Assembly (NCBI GenBank): GCA_037576215.1
Contig: JBANDB010000001.1
Span: 8,060,001-8,124,000, forward strand
DNA length: 64,000 bases
DNA from: Armillaria gallica
Lineage: Eukaryota > Basidiomycota > Agaricomycetes > Agaricales > Physalacriaceae
Direction of reading: 5' to 3'
Within the stretch, counting starts at the first letter, position 1; every line of letters starts with the position of its first letter. This document shows positions 11,972-22,969 of this stretch, piece after piece. The notes under the pieces are model-generated. The model saw nothing but the letters and a program-made list of their open reading frames with translations. It was not told the DNA's origin and made no database searches. Both the position numbers and the translations under genes were made by a program.

Positions 11972-12385
11972 ATAATTATGATACTGTAGAGGCTATAATT
12001 TAATCAATACATATCTTTTATTACTCTCATATCTTGTAAGATGTGTCCAATGATTCAGTTGCAGGATTTTGAGGATCAGGCATGAGAGGAGCAAGTAATT
12101 GATGAGTCATCGCTCCATTGATGGCCGGCTTCACGTATTGGGTGGCTGTGTGCTTAGTAAGCAGCCATAGCCAATATAGGTGGTGTGGCTCCCCACATAT
12201 TAAGATATACAAGTTGAGTGTTGCAACACTGTTGCAATGTGCCCCTCCAATATAAAAAGTCCAAGTTGTGGCCCATCTACTCCTCAACATACACCCATCC
12301 TCTGGCCCCTTTGCATTGTGTGTAATTGACGGTCTTGCTACTGAAATCTATGTCAGCTCTGTTTGAGGTGCATGTTATTCAGAGC
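11972..12385. other. spacer between two convergent decayed genes
   Basis: Non-coding. It contains GTTGCAACACTGTTGCAATG at 12220-12239, which repeats the TGTTGCAATG motif of the giant element's ends, perhaps an internal transposase-binding site. Confidence 0.35.
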
Positions 12386-13403
12386 CTACCTTGGTTCCTT
12401 GGGCTTCACCATTTCTTCCCGTCGTGTGCTACATCTTGGAGGGATAGGTAGTTCTGCATTGGGCCTGAATAGAGTGTCAATCATAATATTATTGGATGAT
12501 ATGAGTACCCACTTGATACACTTAGTAGCAGGCTTCTTTGGATGGCCAGAAATTGGACTTTTCTGTTTTTTGCTTTCTTCCACATCTTTGGATGTCTTGG
12601 TGCCAGCTTCCGTGACCTTCTTGGGGTGACCTCGAGCCTTCTTCACCTTGGCTGCCACCTTCACAGGTGGCTTCACAGGTGGCACATCAGATATTTCTTG
12701 TGGAACAGGCAATAAAGGGCTCTCGGGAGGTGGACAAATTCCCACCCCCAACGGTGTTGCTGGCCTCTCCACAATAATCAGCTTTTCCACAATAATCAGC
12801 TCTTCTGCAATAGGTGGCACAACTTCTTCATTGGGTGTCTTGGTTGGATTCTCACCAAGATCAGCTATTGTGGTGTCTGGAGTTGGGTCTCGTTGAGGTC
12901 GCATGTGCTTCAGCCAGTTGATCTCCTCATGCCTGGTGGCAGGAGAACCCCCATTCCATGGAGAAGCCATGTGACAATTGGGGGACTTAGACTTGGATGG
13001 TGACGGTTTGGCACTGGTAGCCTTCTTAGGGCTGAGTGCAAGAGGTTTTGACAGAGATACAGGCACTGGGAGTGGGCTAGTTATAATAGTCTGGAACAAT
13101 GTGATGTTCAGGTTTCAGGAAAAATATGAAGCAAGTGCAAAGACATCCCCAAATTCCAGCTCAGAGGCTTTCTTCAATTGCATCGCAGAGGGGAGTGGCA
13201 TCTTGATGTTTTTGCTTTGGTTCACGATGACATCATCCCATGGTATTTGACCTTCATTGACGCTGGCTAAATTGGAATGTTAGTGAATACTATAATGCAT
13301 AGGACAACAAGAACTGACCCCATTGCGCATCAAAAAAAGTGGCTAGATGGGTCTGCACCTCTCTCAGAGACACTGATGCCCAATCTAGATTTGGCAAGAT
13401 GAC

Positions 13404-13408
13404 ATTGC
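13404..13408. repeat. copia target duplication, left (ATTGC)
   Basis: Identical to 18219-18223. Confidence 0.9.
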
Positions 13409-13620
13409 TGTTAGCAGAGCAAGCCATACACGAACGTTCAACCGGACCTTACCTGAGCACGAATAATCGTGTCTCTACTCGAACTTTCTAACTTACTAAC
13501 TTAGCTACAATTTGGGACACTTGTAGAACTTACTAGAATATCTGTAGAGGTATAAAAGCCTTGTAGTCATACCGCTATACATTACAATTTACTCTTCTTC
13601 TCATACTATTACTGCTAATA
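13409..13620 (+). repeat. copia 5' LTR
   Basis: 212 bp with TATA box GAGGTATAAAAGCC near 13545-13558. About 97.6% identical to the 3' LTR; every difference is a CpG-type transition. Confidence 0.95.
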
Positions 13621-13694
13621 GGTTATGGGCCCCGACCATAACTGAATCTCAATGATAGCATACTCACCTCGCATAGACTCACTGTCAATCTATC

Positions 13695-16600
13695 ATGTCT
13701 ACCAACACTTTCTCATCCACTGCAAAACTCGGCAAGTACTTCGCCAAGCTCCCCACATGCAAGGCTGATGGCACGAACTGGATCTTCTTTCATGACCGCT
13801 TCCTTTTTGCCGTTGATGCTGCGGGTCTGAGCGACCATTTCGAGGATGTCGTGACTGCAACAGAACCGACTGCACCAGCTGTGGTAGATCCGAAGAATCC
13901 CACAGCAGATGAGACGAAGGCGCTGAACGAGTACGCGAAGAAGCGCCGGATTTGGAAGTCTGAGCAGGCCGTAATCAAGCAGGGAATCGCATCAGTCATT
14001 TCGGATTCATTATTCTTGAAGGTCAAGGGCGAGGCAATGGCGAAAGCGATGTGGTAGAAGGTAAAGTCAGAGTATGAGAAGAAATCGAAGATGGTCACGG
14101 TTGACCTGCGCCGGAAGCTCCAGGATGAGCGATGCACAGAAGGAGGTGATGTGAAGACTCACCTCACGAAGCTACAGTCCATATGCAAGGACCTCATCGC
14201 GATGGGAGCGGACCCAGGCGACGATAATTTCGTCGCAATAGTCCTTGGATCACTCCCCACCTCATTCGAAACATACCTCTCTGCGCTTACAGGCGCATCG
14301 ACACTCCTTGGCAAGGCTCTCGATCCCGACATGGTGCTACAGGGCATCAGCAATGAAGCAGACCGACGGAAGGTCAGGTCAGCAGGGAAGGGCGAGAAGG
14401 AAGCCGCATTCTATAGTGGGAACAGTGGAAAGAAGTCAAGGAAATCGGTGGAGTGCTATAACTGCCACCGTAAGGGACATATGTCGAGGGATTGTTGGTC
14501 GAAGGGAGGAGGAAAAGAAGGCCAAGGCCCAAGGAAGGGCCGTGGACAAGCAAACTCGGCAAAGGTAGACAAGGAGTTTGATGCCGCATGGTTTGTGGAG
14601 GAAGAAGAAGACGATGAGGAAGACTTCTCGGATCTGCCATCCCTCCAAGACGTCAGCGATAGTGAAGACGAGGACAGTGATGATGAAGCTGATGAACTAG
14701 ACATCAGTACACCAGAGCTCATTGGAGAAATAACCTCACTTACCTCTGGGAACCTTGCAGCAGCTGTTGCTGACACAGAGCGCAAGCACGAAGTTGACAT
14801 CTTCGACTCCGGCACTACGCAGCATATGACACCTTCACATCATTGGTTGATGAATTATATGGCTATTAAGCCTCGAGGAATAATGGCAGCGGATAAGAAG
14901 AAGTTCGAAGCACTTGGGAAGGGTGACATGCATATCACGATTCCTAATGGGAAGAATCAGACAACGAAGGTCCTTGTTAAGGATGTACTCCACGCACCTA
15001 ATCTTGGAGTTACACTCCTTTCTGTTGGTCGCATCACCCAGGCAGGCTATTCCCTTGATTTCAAGGATGAGGAATGCCGCATTTTTGACAAGAAGCATCA
15101 CCAAATTGGATCAATACCTCACATCAATGGGCTATACAGACTCCGTGTACCGGTTCCCCATCCAGAAGCCCATCACATTGATGATGGACCACGTATTGTG
15201 ACACCCGATGAATTGCATTGTCTGATGGGTCATCTTCCAGTTGATGCGGCGAAGAAGCTTGTCAAGGATCAATTAGTTGATGGTCTGGAACTCGATGAAG
15301 GAAGCCCTACCTCGAAGGATCAATGCCCATCATGTCTGCATGGTAGAATGACCAGGAAAGCAGTCTCCAAGTCTAGGGAGAATGACGTGTCAGGGGGAGT
15401 AGGCGATCAGGTTCACAGTGACGTGTGGGGACCAGCAACCATCGAGACACCCCAACATAAGAAATACTACGTCACTTTCACAGACGACGCATCGCGCTAC
15501 TCTGTAGCCATGCTACTCCACTCAAAAGACGAGACGTTGCAGTCATTTAAAGACCTTGAGGCGAGATGGGACAAGGTTCATGGTATCAAGATAAAGATAT
15601 TGCATTCAGACAGAGGAGGAGAATACAAGAGTCATGAGTTTGATGACTACCTAGTGGAGAAAGGAATCCAGCGCCGCTTCACAGTCCATGACACACCTGA
15701 ACATAATGGAGTCGCCAAGAGACTCAACCGAACACTTCTTGAGAAGATCCGAGCCATGCTCCATGCTGCTGGACTGCCGAATAACTTGTGGGGCGAGGCA
15801 CTGAAGCATGCCATTTGGTTGAAGAATCGGACATCGTCGAAGGCTATTGGTGGTCATACACCATTCGAGGTGTTCCATAAATCAAAGCCAGACTTGCGGG
15901 ATATCCAAGAATGGGGTTGCAAGGTCTGGGTACATGTCGAAGATGGTTCGAAGCTCGAAGGATGTGCTCGCAAGGGTCGGTGGCTTGGTTTTGACCAAGA
16001 AAGCAATGGACATCGAATTTATTACCCAAATAATCGCTCCATACACATTGAACGCAGCGTTAAATTCCCAGAAACACACAGAAGTGAAGGAGGGATACAT
16101 AGAGTGCTGAATGAGGGGGAGAATGCAGTGGTTAGTGATGAAAAGAAGACGGAAAACATCCAGCACACACCTGCATTACCCAAACCAGCATCCCTTTCCC
16201 TACCAGGTTCTCCACTCACCACACCACCAGACACCCCTCCATCGAGCCCAGCATTGAAGACAACAAAGCCAATTGCACCACAAGACATTTCGAGTAAAAT
16301 TGACGTGCAGAACATTATCGAAGGCACTCGAACATGTCGAGCTGCTCATCTTGTCCAGACCGAGCTGGTTGCTGACTCAGACATAATGGAGTATGCATAT
16401 TCGGCTGTGGGAGATCTATCGGATGAACCAAGTGTTGAAGAAGCAATGACAAGGGAAGATTGGCCGCTGTTCAAACAGGCCATTGATGTCGAGATAGAAG
16501 CGATGAAGAGGACAGGTACATTCGGTGATGGACCCGTGCCAATGCCGATTGGACACAATATCGTCGGATCAAAGTGGGCTCTTCGCATCAAACGCAAAGC

Positions 16601-17999
16601 TAATGGAGAGATTGATAAATACAAGGCTCGTCTTGTAGCTCGTGGCTTCACCCAAGTACAAGGTGTTGACTACTTTGAGACTTTCTCACCTACTGCCAAA
16701 TTATCATCTCTTCGAACCATTCTGTCTATTGCAACACGCTATGACTGGGACATCAAACTTTTTGATTACTCTGCTGCTTTTCTTAATGGTGAGTTTTCAG
16801 ACAACGAAGAGATCTACATGGAGCAGCCACCACACTACACAAATGGAAATCCAAAAGAGGTCATCCGCCTCCGATGCACTATATATGGACTAAAGCAGTC
16901 AAGTCGAAAGTGGTACGAGAAACTTACCACATCACTCGCCACATTAGGATTTCATGCGCTTCATAATGATCATGCGGTCTACCGTCTCATCAGAGGAGAC
17001 GACATCATTTTAATGGCCATTCATATTGATGATAGCACGATCACCGGCACATCTCCTACCCTAATCAATGGAATTCAGGAAGAAATTGCACGGATATTCA
17101 AAATCACAATGCTTGGACCGCTCAACTGGCTTCTTGGGATGGAAGTCAAACGGGATCGCAAGAACCACACCTTATCAATTTCACAGACAACATACATTGA
17201 CTCACTACTGCGGAAATTCGGGATGACTGACTGCAAATCAGTCTCTGTACCGCTCGATCCCATGACTCAGATATCACAGGAGCAATGTCCCAACACTCCA
17301 AGCGACGTTGCAGATATGCAAGGTGTTCCATACAGGGAACTCATTGGCGGCCTAATTTGGCTTTCTACTGCTACTCGACCAGACCTTGCGTTCACAGTCT
17401 GTGTTCTATCACATTTTCTTGATAACCCCGGACATCCCCATTGGAATGCAGCAAAGCGTGTGCTACAGTACCTTAAGGGTACATGCACTTTGGGACTTAC
17501 TTACAGCAGATCAAACGAGACACACAGTCTTGATATCTATACAGATGCCGATGGTATGTCACTTGAGCATCGCAAAGCCATATCGGGCTATGCATTTATC
17601 CTGAACGGCGCCGTGGTCTCATGGTCATCAAAGCAGCAGGAAATCACAGCGCTATCCACCACTGAAGCAGAGTACATCGCTCTGACTTACACTGCAAAAG
17701 AAGCCATGTGGTATCGGTTCTTTCTGGCTGAATTATTCAGATCGATCTCCATCCCATTCATCATCTATAGTGACAATCAGTCTGCCATATCACTTGCGCA
17801 TGCCGAACTCGGACAGTTCCATGCCCGTACGAAACATATTGATATTCGATATCATTTCATCCACGAGAAAATCCAAGAAGGAACATTCGAAGTCATCTAT
17901 TGCCCGACTTCTGAGATGACCGCAGATATCCTAACCAAGGCACTCGCATCATTCAAGTTCAAACCCCTCGTTGAAGCTCTTGGACTGATTTCGGCTTGA
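13695..17999 (+). CDS. copia gag-pol polyprotein with one premature stop in gag
   Basis: A 1434-codon frame from ATG 13695 to TGA 17999, with a single TAG at 14055-14057 (AMW*KVK, expected CAG glutamine), so translation would need that codon read through. Domains in order, by residue from 13695: gag; CCHC zinc knuckle CYNCHRKGHMSRDC (about 254-267); protease DSGTTQH (about 371); GAG-pre-integrase; integrase with HSDVWG (574), HSDRGGEY (637) and PEHNGVAKRLNRT; reverse transcriptase from YKARLVARGF (about 975) to IHIDD (about 1110, in place of the more common YVDD); RNase H with DADG (about 1283) and TEAEYIAL (about 1323). All catalytic residues are present. The gag stop probably makes this copy non-autonomous. 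Confidence 0.93.
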
Positions 18000-18006
18000 G
18001 GGGGAG

Positions 18007-18218
18007 TGTTAGCAGAGCAAGCCGTACACGAACGTTCAACCGGACCTTACCTGAGCATGAATAATCGTGTCTCTACTCGAACTTTCTAACTTACTAACTT
18101 AGCTACAATTTGGGACACTTGTAGAACTTACTAGAATATCTGTAGAGGTATAAAAGCCTCGTAGTTGTACCGCTATACATTACAATTTACTCTTCTTCTC
18201 ATACTATTACTGCTAATA
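18007..18218 (+). repeat. copia 3' LTR
   Basis: Preceded by the purine tract at 17998-18006 and followed by target duplication ATTGC at 18219-18223. Confidence 0.95.
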
Positions 18219-19545
18219 ATTGCCTTACACATCAATGTGCACTTTGTCTGTCTTCATGGTGTCCATGGCAGTATCCCGATTATCTGAGGACTGTTCAGCT
18301 GCAAGAATGTTATGGGAATTTTGGAATGCAACTTACAATGTATAGCCGCATTGCAGTACTGGCACCAAGGAAGCACATACTGTGATTGAAAATCCAATAC
18401 ATACTTGTCGAATGGTATGGCATCATCTGGACTGATGACGATGCTACACTGTATATGAGAATTTTGTAGAACCTAGATATTCTGATACTCACCTTGTGGT
18501 CTGCAGACATTTGTCTTCATTACAAACCACGTAAAGAATCAAAAATGCAGCATTCCCAACTTGGTGTGCATCTGGACCCCTCAAATGATATAGCACAGAA
18601 GTAAGGTCTGTGTTGAGCCGCTCTTGATTCCTATCCCATGTTGTCAGAAACAGAACATGTTGCCTTTCTTGAATAGACTTACTGGTAAATGGTACTGGGC
18701 TTCAACACTGTGAGCATGGTAGCCTGATCATTCCATTTCCTTTGATCCTCCAACAGCAGAGCCTTCCATCTCTCTTTGAATTGGTTCTGCAGCAGTCCTG
18801 CATATTTTCTCCCACTGATACCATTCTCCTTCCGATATTTGTTGACTTCCATGTTCACCTCATCCCTGATACTTGAGATGAAAAGGGTACATCCACTAAG
18901 TTCAGGCAAGTCAGAGAAGAGGGTGGTCGAACAGTTGTTTTTTGGTGGATACTAAGATGGGAATGGTTGAAGAGGCATTTGATGACCTGTCTGAAGACAT
19001 AGCCACACTCATGGATGGACCTGGTGTCAAAAAGTACTCGTCATAGATTTGCTTGTGCAGTTTGTGCAATTTTGTAAATTTGAACATGTGAAAATTTCCC
19101 TTGAAGTTCTGGCAAATGGTAATAAGTAGGGCATAGTATATCAGCAGCAAACAGCATACCAAGTGATGTGTCTTGAGTTCTTTAGGTGTCTTGGTTCTAT
19201 AGTTGAATTTCTCCTCAAACTCTTTCATGAAGTGATTGACAGCATCACTGGCATCCTTGTCGTCTTCAGGTGCTGCTTCTCCTCATCCTCTGGGCTTGCC
19301 ACAGCTCAGCATGGGGAGGTATTCTTGCAGTTTCGCTTGGATCCAGGCTTCCTCGTCTGCAGGATAAGTTGAAGTCAGTGCCATGAGTGCTGGTCAGACA
19401 GAGAGAAAAGTTGTGAGATTGGGAAGTTTTCAGCAGGTAGATGCAACCCATTTTGTCCTGCTTTTAAGCAACACTGGAAGAAAAGACAATGTTATTGACT
19501 GTCAAAGACCAATGGAAAGCCATACTGAAGATATAGCCAAGCCAG

Positions 19546-19712
19546 GCTAAGCAGAGTCAAAGCTCCATGCAAGGAGCGGCTTGCTGTTGTCTTGAGCAAA
19601 TCACTGGACCAGGACTGGCCAAGCAAACCAGGCCCCACAGAGTCAAAGCACCACACAAGGAGTGGCTCACTGTTGTCTTTAGTGCATCCCTGGACCAGGA
19701 TTGGGCCAGACA
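19546..19712. repeat. imperfect ~86-bp tandem duplication
   Basis: Two successive units share the blocks AGAGTCAAAGC, AAGGAG and CTGTTGTCTT, and end in GGACCAGGA(C/T)TGG. The sequence lies between two decayed genes of the giant element. Confidence 0.55.
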
Positions 19713-19993
19713 ATGTGCCAAAGCACCTGAATTCTTGGTTCTAGAGGTCAAAGCATCAGCATAAACTGTCAGCTTTAAAAGAGATGGGGAGCCATACTTA
19801 CTGCATCATTTTGCTAACTCTCCATGGCTCTCACATGTGCAAATCTTTATGGAAGATACCCTCTTCACAGTCCCAAGCTCCTTGAGGATCAGATCGAACA
19901 GAGTATTGCAGCAGAGCTCATCGAGTTGGTTGGTCCTGCACCCAAAGTTCAACTCAGTGAGCATCCTCTCCATCCTCCAAGTGTGCCCATCAT

Positions 19994-22214
19994 GTGCACT
20001 GTGGATGGCCTGCACTTTGGGCATTATTTCCAAATGGTACGATTTTGCCTGTACATCCACACCTCCTGCTTAGTGTCCTCATGATCTTGACTCTCAGTGT
20101 GAAGACCCGATGTGTTCCCTGGTTTGTGGTACTCCCACACCCATCACCCATCACCCCGCCTTTCACCAGGGGTTCAGACCTGCTTAGCTGTCTTCTGGAA
20201 ATTTGGGTACAGATTCAGGCCCCAATTCCCACCAAAGTCACCATCTTACTATGGGATGAAGTTAGTACCTTTTGCTAGCAGATTTCAACTGAACTGACTT
20301 TACCTCACTTGTACAGGTGGGATGGAACCGTTGAAGAGACTCTGCATGTGCAAGCTGGAAATGCAACAGCATCAAAGACACTGATCACACCCACATCCAA
20401 CACTACACACACAAACCCTCAAGTTCATGGGGGATTCTGATGCGATAAAAGCAGATAGAAATATGAGAACCAACTCTCTTAAATATAAGGTACACAAGTA
20501 CAGTGATAGTGCATGTCAAGTATCTAGATTTCTCTAAGTCCAAAGGCTTTTAATAACAAGAGGAGTGACAGTTGTCGCTGGGCCTCAAGGCAAGGTGTAG
20601 TACAATACATGCAACATTGAGAGATGTACACAAAACCCTCACAAAGTCTAGAGCGACACACGGAATGACCTCAAACGACTTAAAACACACAGCACATGAC
20701 TCAAAGCTTCATGCTCCAAGCAGAAACACTTCACAAAACCTTCCACTAAAGCCACAGGATTCAAACCTACGTGCTCAAGCTTCAAAACCGATCGTAGATC
20801 CACAGGGTTCTAACCTATGCAATCCAGAGACACAGAAAACCTTATAAAACCCTATCTGCAAGCCACAGGGTTTGAACCTATGCCACTTGGGAAATATATA
20901 CCCTCAAGTGAGCACTAATCAAGCCAAAGGGTTTGAACCTCTGCCACCTGTAGTGCCTCGCATCACACAAAACCCTCAAAGCACAAGAGCGCATCCTCAA
21001 TGACACTAAACTCTTCTTCTCAGGTCAGAGCACAAGTCACCCAACCAATTAACAATCACACCAGTGCCACATTAGCATTCTATGCCTCATGCGCAACTCA
21101 ATTCACTCGATATGATATCAATTCTAGGTATATTCTCTTGCTCGAAGTTACAAACTGATCCTGAAGCTATGGCATCAAGCTGAAGGCTTGTGCGCGACTA
21201 CAACGGGGGTCCAAAACTTGTACACTACAATTACCTTGCGCTATTTATCTATTCTACATTCTACAAATTAGCAGTACCATTTTTAGTATCATCTAGGTTG
21301 CCAAGCTCCTTTGCCTGCATCCCACACATGTTGCCATTATCACACCATAGCTTGGCACTGACTCAGGAGTCTGGTTCAGGGTCAGATCCTGTCTCTGAGT
21401 GTTGCAATGTTTGTTAACATTGCTAATACATGTGTACTGACATCAGTTGCTATCTCCTTGGAGTTGCAGCCTAGCACAGGACTCTTATTTTGCATTATAA
21501 TATTCTCTTAGGGAATTCTATCATAGTGAAGGCAACACACTCCTTGTCTAGGCCTCACGTGCTTTGGCTGATGTCAGAAACTTCGGATTTACTTGAGTTC
21601 TGACATCACAAAGGCTAGAGCCCTAAGTTCTGGATCTGCCAGGCCTTGTGTGTCATAGATCAATGTTGCATGAAGTTTTAATTATCTCACAAGCATGTCC
21701 TGTTCTATTCTTAGCATGCACATGCTATGCCCTGTCAGAGCACTTAGTGTCAAGCACTGGGACTTTATACCTAGTGCAGCCTTTCTAGTACTGTTCTTAT
21801 GTTAAGTCATGCGCTCCACCCAGCTTTACTCTGGTAATCTCATTACTGGCATTATAAACCTTGTGCTCTGTTGAGTTATTCCTAGTGCCTTAGTATCTAG
21901 ACCATGTAGCATGTATTCCCTTGTAGAAATTGCAAAATTACATGCGTAAACGCTTGCAGAGCATGTCACCATGTAGCTTACTGGTCACTCCAAATCATGC
22001 AGGAAGGATCTGTCTGCATGACAACACACAGCTCCGGAGGGATCACAATCCTCGCTTGACCGGTATCAAGGAGTATATGATTTATCGGGACAATGAATGG
22101 ATTGATATGGGCTGGGAATCACCCATTTTTGCTGTTCCTGGTAGTATGCTTTTGGTTCGAGAGGCAACTGTGCAGTGGCTCGACAGATTTGACATGCATA
22201 AAGAATTTGTTTGA
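19994..22214 (+). pseudogene. decayed accessory gene of giant element, split by an R2-family insertion
   Basis: An exon ending KVTILLWDE near 20270 is followed by a short intron (GTTAGT...TACAG, ends 20316) and then VGWNR, where the 1637-bp element 20332-21968 breaks the codon run. After it the frame resumes as SLLVTPNHAG...GIKEYMIYRDNEWIDMGWESP and ends in TGA at 22214. Deleting the element and one target duplication restores GWNR-SLLVTP without a shift. The C-terminal block with paired tryptophans (NEWIDMGWESPI) resembles a repeat-associated basidiomycete family. The function is unknown, and the 5' exons are uncertain. Confidence 0.45.
20332..21968 (-). mobile_element. R2-family TG...CA element, copy 1 (1637 bp)
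   Basis: Inverted, diverged copy of 44964-46703. Left edge TGAAGAGACTCTGC, right edge GAGCATGTCA. Flanks are CCGT (20328-20331) and CCAT (21969-21972), a 4-bp duplication differing by one CG-to-CA change. It has no coding capacity. Solo LTR is the simplest reading: TG...CA ends and a TATA-like box in the copy 2 orientation. CpG sites present in copy 2 are largely TG/CA here, so this copy is older or was more heavily methylated. Confidence 0.65.
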
Positions 22215-22969
22215 CCTGGTAGTACCTACAAGCCTGTTCAATTAGTTCCTGTACATCTGAAACATGGACAACTCACCCGACTGCATGTAGACCGATATTA
22301 CAACCTCACAATTCTTTTTTTAAAATTTTACTTAGATGATTTCATTATATTCAGACATGAAAACTGATTGATTTGCTACTCTCAAATGTGTTCTGTACTA
22401 CTACTAGTGTATATTATGAACTTTATTAATAAACCCCCAATGCCTTGTCATCTTGCAATATCTGAATGGAGAGGTCAGAGGTAGACTAAAGGATACCCTC
22501 AGCAACCTTGCCAGGAAAACATCAGGTGATTGTCAATACTATGAGGCTGTGGGCACCAGTTTACTTTGAAGTTTCCTGCGTGCCAGCTCAGGGTGGTGAT
22601 CTGTAAGAACTGAGACAGGAGTCTTCAGCTATCTATCCCTGTACCTGTCACCAATTAGAATCAGCAAATTCAACAAGAAAATGAGACATACCATGAGTAC
22701 CACATCAGGGCAGGGGATAGATGGTGGTACAAGAGAAAGAGAAAAAAGCATGAGAAAATGCTAACAGCGCACATATGAATCCCTCCAAAATGTGTTTTCT
22801 CCGATGTCCGTGGATTTAGCAATGTTGGGCTGAATATCCCAAAGGGTGTATATACTTACAATTTCGATATCTACATGCAGTTATAGGTATTAGGTACAGT
22901 ATTCTATAGGTATAGCTATAATATAACAAGTGTTCCATGTCAATGATGAGGTGCCTCCTCTCACAGCTT
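22215..22969. other. no gene recognised
   Basis: Spacer between convergent decayed genes inside the giant element. I see nothing in it beyond AT-rich sequence. Confidence 0.4.

Larger units (their letters stand above)
13409..18218 (+). mobile_element. full-length Ty1/copia retrotransposon
   Basis: Two 212-bp LTRs (13409-13620, 18007-18218), each starting TGTTAG and ending CTAATA, flank a gag-pol frame. A perfect 5-bp target duplication ATTGC (13404-13408 and 18219-18223) marks the insertion. A putative primer-binding site, GGTTATGGGCCCC, follows the 5' LTR, and a purine tract GAGGGGGAG precedes the 3' LTR. The LTRs differ at only five bases, so the insertion is recent compared with its host element. 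It sits in the minus-strand AT-hook-like gene of the giant KDZ element. Confidence 0.95.
12386..19384 (-). pseudogene. decayed AT-hook-like accessory gene of giant element, split by copia insertion
   Basis: Candidate start MALTSTYPADEEAW at 19384. Following exons include HFMKEFEEKFNYRTKTPKEL (ends near 19161, GTATGC donor), a basic helix FKERWKALLLEDQRKW (near 18750-18800), CSIVISPDDAIPFD...WCQYCNAAIHC (near 18340-18445), then, beyond the copia element, DWASVSLREVQTHLATFFDAQW, IPWDDVIVNQ and a long Pro/Lys-rich tail to 12386. The tail carries RGHPKK and SGHPKK, best explained as AT-hook cores (RGRP) in which CGx arginine became CAx histidine. TGA stops interrupt it (for example PRG*GEAAPE and YFS*NLNI). 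The family recurs in basidiomycete repeat regions, with no known function. Exon joins are approximate. Confidence 0.5.
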
